NCBI RefSeq assembly: GCF_029960815.1
Contig: NZ_JASBRE010000017.1
Coordinates: 1-64,000, forward strand
Length of the DNA stretch: 64,000 bases
DNA from: Pseudomonas sp. AL03
Lineage (GTDB): Bacteria; Pseudomonadota; Gammaproteobacteria; Pseudomonadales; Pseudomonadaceae
Direction: 5' to 3'
The stretch's first letter is position 1. The number at the start of each line of letters is the position of its first letter. A program made the translations under genes and the position numbers. The notes beneath the pieces are model-generated. The model did no database searches. It saw only the letters and a program-made list of their open reading frames with translations, and was not told the origin of the DNA. This document shows, piece after piece, positions 60,909 to 64,000 of this stretch.

Positions 60909-61412
60909 TCAGGCGAAAATCCATACCAGCCCCTGCATCGCCAGCCACGCAAACACCCCGGCCAATACGTCATCAAGCATGATCCCGACGCCGCCATGCA
61001 CATGCCGGTCGATCCAGTGGATCGGCCACGGCTTGAGTATGTCGAAGAAGCGGAACATCAAAAACCCAGCCAGCAACCAATACCAACCTTCCGGCACCAG
61101 CCACAGGGTGATCCACATCCCGACCATTTCGTCCCAGACGATGCCTTCGTGGTCGTGCACCCGCAAATCGTCGGCCACTTTGCCACACAGCCAGAAGCCG
61201 AACAGCATGGTGATGCCGAGCATCAGCCAGTAGCCCCAGTCGGGCAACATCTGCCACAACGGGATAAAGGGTAGCGCAACTAACGAACCCCAGGTGCCCG
61301 GTGCTTTTGGCAGGGTGCCCGAGCCGAAGCCGAACGCCAGGAAATGCCACGGATTGCGCCAGACCGACGGCGGTACGAATTCCGCCGGAACCTGTTTGGG
61401 ATAATCTGTCAC
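60909..61412 (-). CDS. pgpA: Phosphatidylglycerophosphatase A
   Basis: Inner-membrane enzyme that dephosphorylates phosphatidylglycerophosphate to phosphatidylglycerol. The 167-residue product has the signature FGSGTLPKAPGTWGSLVALP, DEMVGMWITLW and FRFFDILKPWPIHWIDRHVHGG. It overlaps thiL by four bases, an arrangement shared with many gammaproteobacteria. Confidence 0.94.
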   Translation of the reverse strand: MTDYPKQVPAEFVPPSVWRNPWHFLAFGFGSGTLPKAPGTWGSLVALPFIPLWQMLPDWGYWLMLGITMLFGFWLCGKVADDLRVHDHEGIVWDEMVGMWITLWLVPEGWYWLLAGFLMFRFFDILKPWPIHWIDRHVHGGVGIMLDDVLAGVFAWLAMQGLVWIFA

Positions 61413-62374
61413 GGTGTCTCCCGAAAATGTTGATAGCCCCGGGCTTGCGGGGTGATGTCTTGCCCAGCGGCGTCCAGCAGCACCACGCCCTGCCCCGTCA
61501 CAACACGCCCGACCACATGGATCGGCCAGCCGTCGCTCAACAATTGCGCTAACTCGAAGGAGGGCAAGGTAAAGGCCAGTACGTAATCATCACCGCCGCT
61601 CAGGGCCGCTACTTCTGCACCCGATTGACCGAGAAAGGCGACTAAAGCGTTCGACAATGGCAGCGTGTCCCGTTCAATCTGAATGCCGACCTTCGACGCG
61701 AGGGCAATATGCCCGCAGTCCGCGAGCAGGCCGTCGGAGATGTCCAGCGCCGAGGTGGCTTTACCGCGAAGCGCCATTCCCAGCCCAAGCTGCGGCTGCG
61801 GCGACCAGTAATGCGCCAGCAGCGGATCGGCGATGGCCGCTTCAGCCGTTCGCTGACCAAGCACCAACGGCAAGGCACCGGCAGCGTTGCCCAGGTCACC
61901 GCCAACGCACAGCAAGTCGCCTGGCTGCGCGCCGCTGCGGGTCAACGCCTTGCCCGCCGGCACACGACCGAACACGGTCATGGTCAGGCTCAACGGCCCA
62001 CGGGAGGTATCACCACCCACCAGCGCCACACCGCAGCTCTGCGCCATGGTGTTCAAACCACGGGCATAGGCATCCAGCCAATCGGCAGTCACCGTCGGCA
62101 ACGTCAGGGCAAGGGTAAAGGCAACGGGGGTGGCGCCCATGGCAGCCAGATCGCTGACGGCCACAGCCAGCGAGCGCTGACCGAGCAGAAACGGGTCGCA
62201 AGGATCTGCAAAATGCACACCGGCCACGAGTGTGTCGGTGGAAATCGCCAACTGCTCCCCGGGGGGAATAGCCAGCAAGGCGCAGTCATCGCCGATTCCG
62301 AGGGCAACGCCTTCGCCGCCCTGCGCACAAGGCGCGGCGGCGAAGAAATTGCGGATCAGCTCAAACTCGCCCAT
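61409..62374 (-). CDS. thiL: Thiamine-monophosphate kinase
   Basis: It phosphorylates thiamine monophosphate to thiamine diphosphate, the cofactor needed by Dxs upstream in this window. The 321-residue product shows ALGIGDDCALLAIP, the TDTLVAGVHF segment, AVAVSDLAAMGATP, GGDTSRGPLSL and DISDGLLADCGHIA. The ATG is 17 bases past the nusB stop codon. Confidence 0.95.
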   Translation of the reverse strand: MGEFELIRNFFAAAPCAQGGEGVALGIGDDCALLAIPPGEQLAISTDTLVAGVHFADPCDPFLLGQRSLAVAVSDLAAMGATPVAFTLALTLPTVTADWLDAYARGLNTMAQSCGVALVGGDTSRGPLSLTMTVFGRVPAGKALTRSGAQPGDLLCVGGDLGNAAGALPLVLGQRTAEAAIADPLLAHYWSPQPQLGLGMALRGKATSALDISDGLLADCGHIALASKVGIQIERDTLPLSNALVAFLGQSGAEVAALSGGDDYVLAFTLPSFELAQLLSDGWPIHVVGRVVTGQGVVLLDAAGQDITPQARGYQHFRETP

Positions 62375-62391
62375 TGGGTATCAAGCGCGTT

Positions 62392-62892
62392 TCAGCGCTT
62401 GAACGCCTTGACTTCAGCTTCACGCAGACGCGGGGCCAGCTTGTCGAGTACACCGTTGACGAACTTGTGGCCGTCGGTGGAACCGTAGACCTTGGCCAGT
62501 TCAATACCTTCGTTGATCACCACGCGGTATGGAACGTCGACGCGCTTGAGCAGTTCCCAGGTGGACAGGCGCAAAACCGCCAGTTCAACCGGATCGAGCT
62601 CGTCGATGGTGATGTCCAGGCACGGGCCGAGGGCAGAATCGATCTCGGTCTTGTGCGCCGGCACGCCGTGCAGGATGTCGTGGAAGTAGGCGGCATCGAC
62701 ATCGCTGAAATCGTTATCGACCCGGAACTGCGCTTCGATTTCGTTCAGCGAAGTTTTGGCCATGTGCCATTGGTACAGCGCCTGAGTCGCGAGCTGACGG
62801 GCTTCGCGACGCTTGACGCTTTTCGATGGCTTGCCGGCATCCGCAGGCTTTGGATCGCGCGGGTTGAAACGATCGCTTTCGTCGCTAATCAC
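62392..62892 (-). CDS. nusB: Transcription antitermination factor NusB
   Basis: It binds boxA RNA with NusE (S10) to help transcribe rRNA operons. The 166-residue product has a basic N-terminal extension of about 25 residues and the helical core KRREARQLATQALYQWHMAK, then VDVPYRVVINEGIELAKVYG, with VNGVLDKLAPRLR. It overlaps ribH by four bases. Confidence 0.96.
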   Translation of the reverse strand: MISDESDRFNPRDPKPADAGKPSKSVKRREARQLATQALYQWHMAKTSLNEIEAQFRVDNDFSDVDAAYFHDILHGVPAHKTEIDSALGPCLDITIDELDPVELAVLRLSTWELLKRVDVPYRVVINEGIELAKVYGSTDGHKFVNGVLDKLAPRLREAEVKAFKR

Positions 62893-63365
62893 TTGGCCTC
62901 CAACTGCGCCAGCAGGCTGACCATTTCCAGAGCGGACAGGGCAGCTTCAGCACCTTTGTTGCCGGCCTTGGTGCCGGAACGTTCGATGGCTTGCTCGATG
63001 GAATCAACGGTCAGCACGCCGAAAGCGACCGGTACGCCGAACTCCATGGACACCTGGGCCAGGCCCTTGGTGCATTCGCCAGCCACGTATTCGAAGTGCG
63101 GAGTACCGCCACGAATGACCGCGCCCAGGGCGATGATGGCTGCGTATTCGCCCTTTTGAGCGACTTTTTGCGCAACCAGCGGGATTTCGAAGGCGCCAGG
63201 CGCGCGGATGAGGGTGATGTCGCTTTCGCTCACGCCGTGGCGAACCAGGGCATCAACTGCACCGCTGACCAGGCTTTCAACGACGAAGCTGTTGAAACGG
63301 CCTACTACCAAAGCGTAGCGGCCTTTAGGGGCGATGAAGGTACCTTCGATGGTCTTCAGGGTCAT
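62889..63365 (-). CDS. ribH: 6,7-dimethyl-8-ribityllumazine synthase
   Basis: Penultimate riboflavin enzyme, joining 3,4-dihydroxybutanone phosphate with a pyrimidine. The 158-residue product has VVGRFNSFVVESLVSGAVDAL, APGAFEIPLVAQKVAQ and ALGAVIRGGTPHFEYVAGE, with the expected active-site histidine in TPHFEY. It follows ribBA after a 91-base gap containing a hairpin. Confidence 0.96.
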   Translation of the reverse strand: MTLKTIEGTFIAPKGRYALVVGRFNSFVVESLVSGAVDALVRHGVSESDITLIRAPGAFEIPLVAQKVAQKGEYAAIIALGAVIRGGTPHFEYVAGECTKGLAQVSMEFGVPVAFGVLTVDSIEQAIERSGTKAGNKGAEAALSALEMVSLLAQLEAK

Positions 63366-63387
63366 TCGTTAGATCTCTTAAAGAGCC

Positions 63388-63410
63388 GGGACGCGTTTTC
63401 TACGCGTCCC
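63388..63410. repeat. Hairpin between ribBA and ribH
   Basis: GGGACGCG/CGCGTCCC arms with a 7-base loop. There is no strong T-run, so it is an mRNA-stability or attenuation element at most. FMN riboswitches control rib genes in some bacteria, but none is recognisable in this gap. Confidence 0.45.
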
Positions 63411-63456
63411 TCAGTGATGTGTTAACCGCGAATCAAGGACTGGAAACAACCGGTCA

Positions 63457-64000
63457 TTATTCGGAGGGCACGTATTCTACAACTTCCAGATCGAAACCGG
63501 ATATCGCATTAAATTTCATTGGCGCACTCATCAGGCGCATTTTGCGCACGCCCAGGTCCCGGAGGATCTGCGAACCGGCACCGACGATGCTGTAGGTGGT
63601 CGGTTTTTTCGCCGGTACGTGCTCCGCGGTTTCACGGATGTGTGCCAGCAACACGTCGCCATCGAGCGGGTGACCGAGCAACAGCACGACACCGCTGCCA
63701 GCCTCGGCCACCGCAGCCATCGCGGCGCGCAGGCTCCAGCGGCCAGGTTGCTTGACCATCAACAGGTCGCGTAGCGGGTCCATGTTGTGCACCCGAACCA
63801 GGGTCGGCTCGTCGGCGCACACGGTGCCCAGGGTCAGGGCCATGTGCACGTCGCCTTCCACGGAATCACGATAGGTCACCAGGTTGAATTGGCCCAGTTC
63901 GCTGTCCAGCGGCTGCTCGGCAATCCGCTGAACGGTACGTTCGTGGATCATCCGGTAGTGAATCAGGTCGGCGATGGTGCCGATCTTGATGTTGTGCTCG
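63457..64000 (-). CDS. ribBA: Bifunctional 3,4-DHBP synthase/GTP cyclohydrolase II-like protein, C-terminal part
   Basis: This is the 3' end of a gene running off the right edge; the frame is open to base 64000. It covers the GTP cyclohydrolase II-like domain (LGQFNLVTYRDSVEGDVHMA, VRVHNMDPLRDLLMV, SIVGAGSQILRDLGVRKMRL). The zinc ligand region that reads HSECLTGD...RCDCGSQ in RibA here reads HNMDPLRDLL, without cysteines. The N-terminal RibB half lies outside. The C-terminal domain is likely inactive, with RibA at 59242 supplying the cyclohydrolase. Confidence 0.9.
   Translation of the reverse strand, partial: EHNIKIGTIADLIHYRMIHERTVQRIAEQPLDSELGQFNLVTYRDSVEGDVHMALTLGTVCADEPTLVRVHNMDPLRDLLMVKQPGRWSLRAAMAAVAEAGSGVVLLLGHPLDGDVLLAHIRETAEHVPAKKPTTYSIVGAGSQILRDLGVRKMRLMSAPMKFNAISGFDLEVVEYVPSE

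Noticed and set aside
1..64000. CRISPR array
   Set aside because: The repeated palindromes are REP/BIME elements at scattered sites; there are no regularly spaced direct repeats with unique spacers and no cas genes.
1..64000. tRNA or rRNA genes
   Set aside because: No cloverleaf with conserved TTCRANY arm or rRNA-like sequence was noticed in the intergenic stretches.

Overview
The window looks like chromosome of a fluorescent-group Pseudomonas. It is GC-rich, genes are tightly packed with many 4-base ATGA overlaps, and GC-rich REP-type inverted repeats recur between genes. Gene order closely follows the known P. aeruginosa neighbourhood running from lipA/lipB through rodA, proA, mpl, eutBC, ppa, xseB-ispA-dxs and ribA to nusB-ribH-ribBA. 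No tRNA, rRNA, complete insertion sequence or CRISPR array was seen.

1-14.4 kb: ribosome rescue (arfA, with a hairpin inside its own reading frame), an MltB-type lytic transglycosylase and an LD-carboxypeptidase. These are followed by a long minus-strand run proA-nadD-rsfS-rlmH-pbpA-rodA-sltB1-rlpA-dacC-ybeD-lipB-lipA, which joins cell elongation and peptidoglycan remodelling to lipoate, NAD and proline synthesis and ribosome maturation.

14.5-25.2 kb: mixed housekeeping. It holds mpg, a DedA-PAP2 fusion, a LON-domain protein, an LrgA/LrgB pair, a MaoC hydratase, an unusual lipoprotein joining MORN repeats to a caspase-like C13 peptidase, a short-chain oxidoreductase, ubiX, mpl and a divergent J-domain protein.

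25.3-32.9 kb: ethanolamine catabolism. The sigma-54 activator EatR faces exaC-eat-eutB-eutC. A good -24/-12 promoter and a spaced inverted repeat lie between them. EutBC needs adenosylcobalamin, and a BtuB-like receptor and a BtuF-like binding protein lie at 56-58.8 kb.

33-36 kb: GNAT, DedA, mtfA and ppa, with a 158-bp MITE-like element whose terminal repeat begins on the last base of the mtfA stop codon.

36-41 kb: an accessory island that is visibly more AT-rich in places. It contains an S24-type repressor, a 26-codon ORF with its own terminator, a decayed DUF1016 nuclease, an Mrr-type restriction endonuclease and a translationally coupled trio: a divergent DarT-like protein, DarT and DarG. 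The trio is the best candidate for a little-described defence or toxin-antitoxin arrangement.

41-51.3 kb: a complete six-gene alpha-2-macroglobulin (mag) operon on the minus strand. Beside it is a Fic protein preceded by two near-identical palindromes that look like operators.

52.9-64 kb: isoprenoid precursor genes xseB-ispA-dxs, B12 uptake genes, ribA, a solute-binding protein, and ribBA(partial)-ribH-nusB-thiL-pgpA. The RibBA C-terminal domain lacks the zinc cysteines that RibA keeps, so RibA is probably the working GTP cyclohydrolase II.
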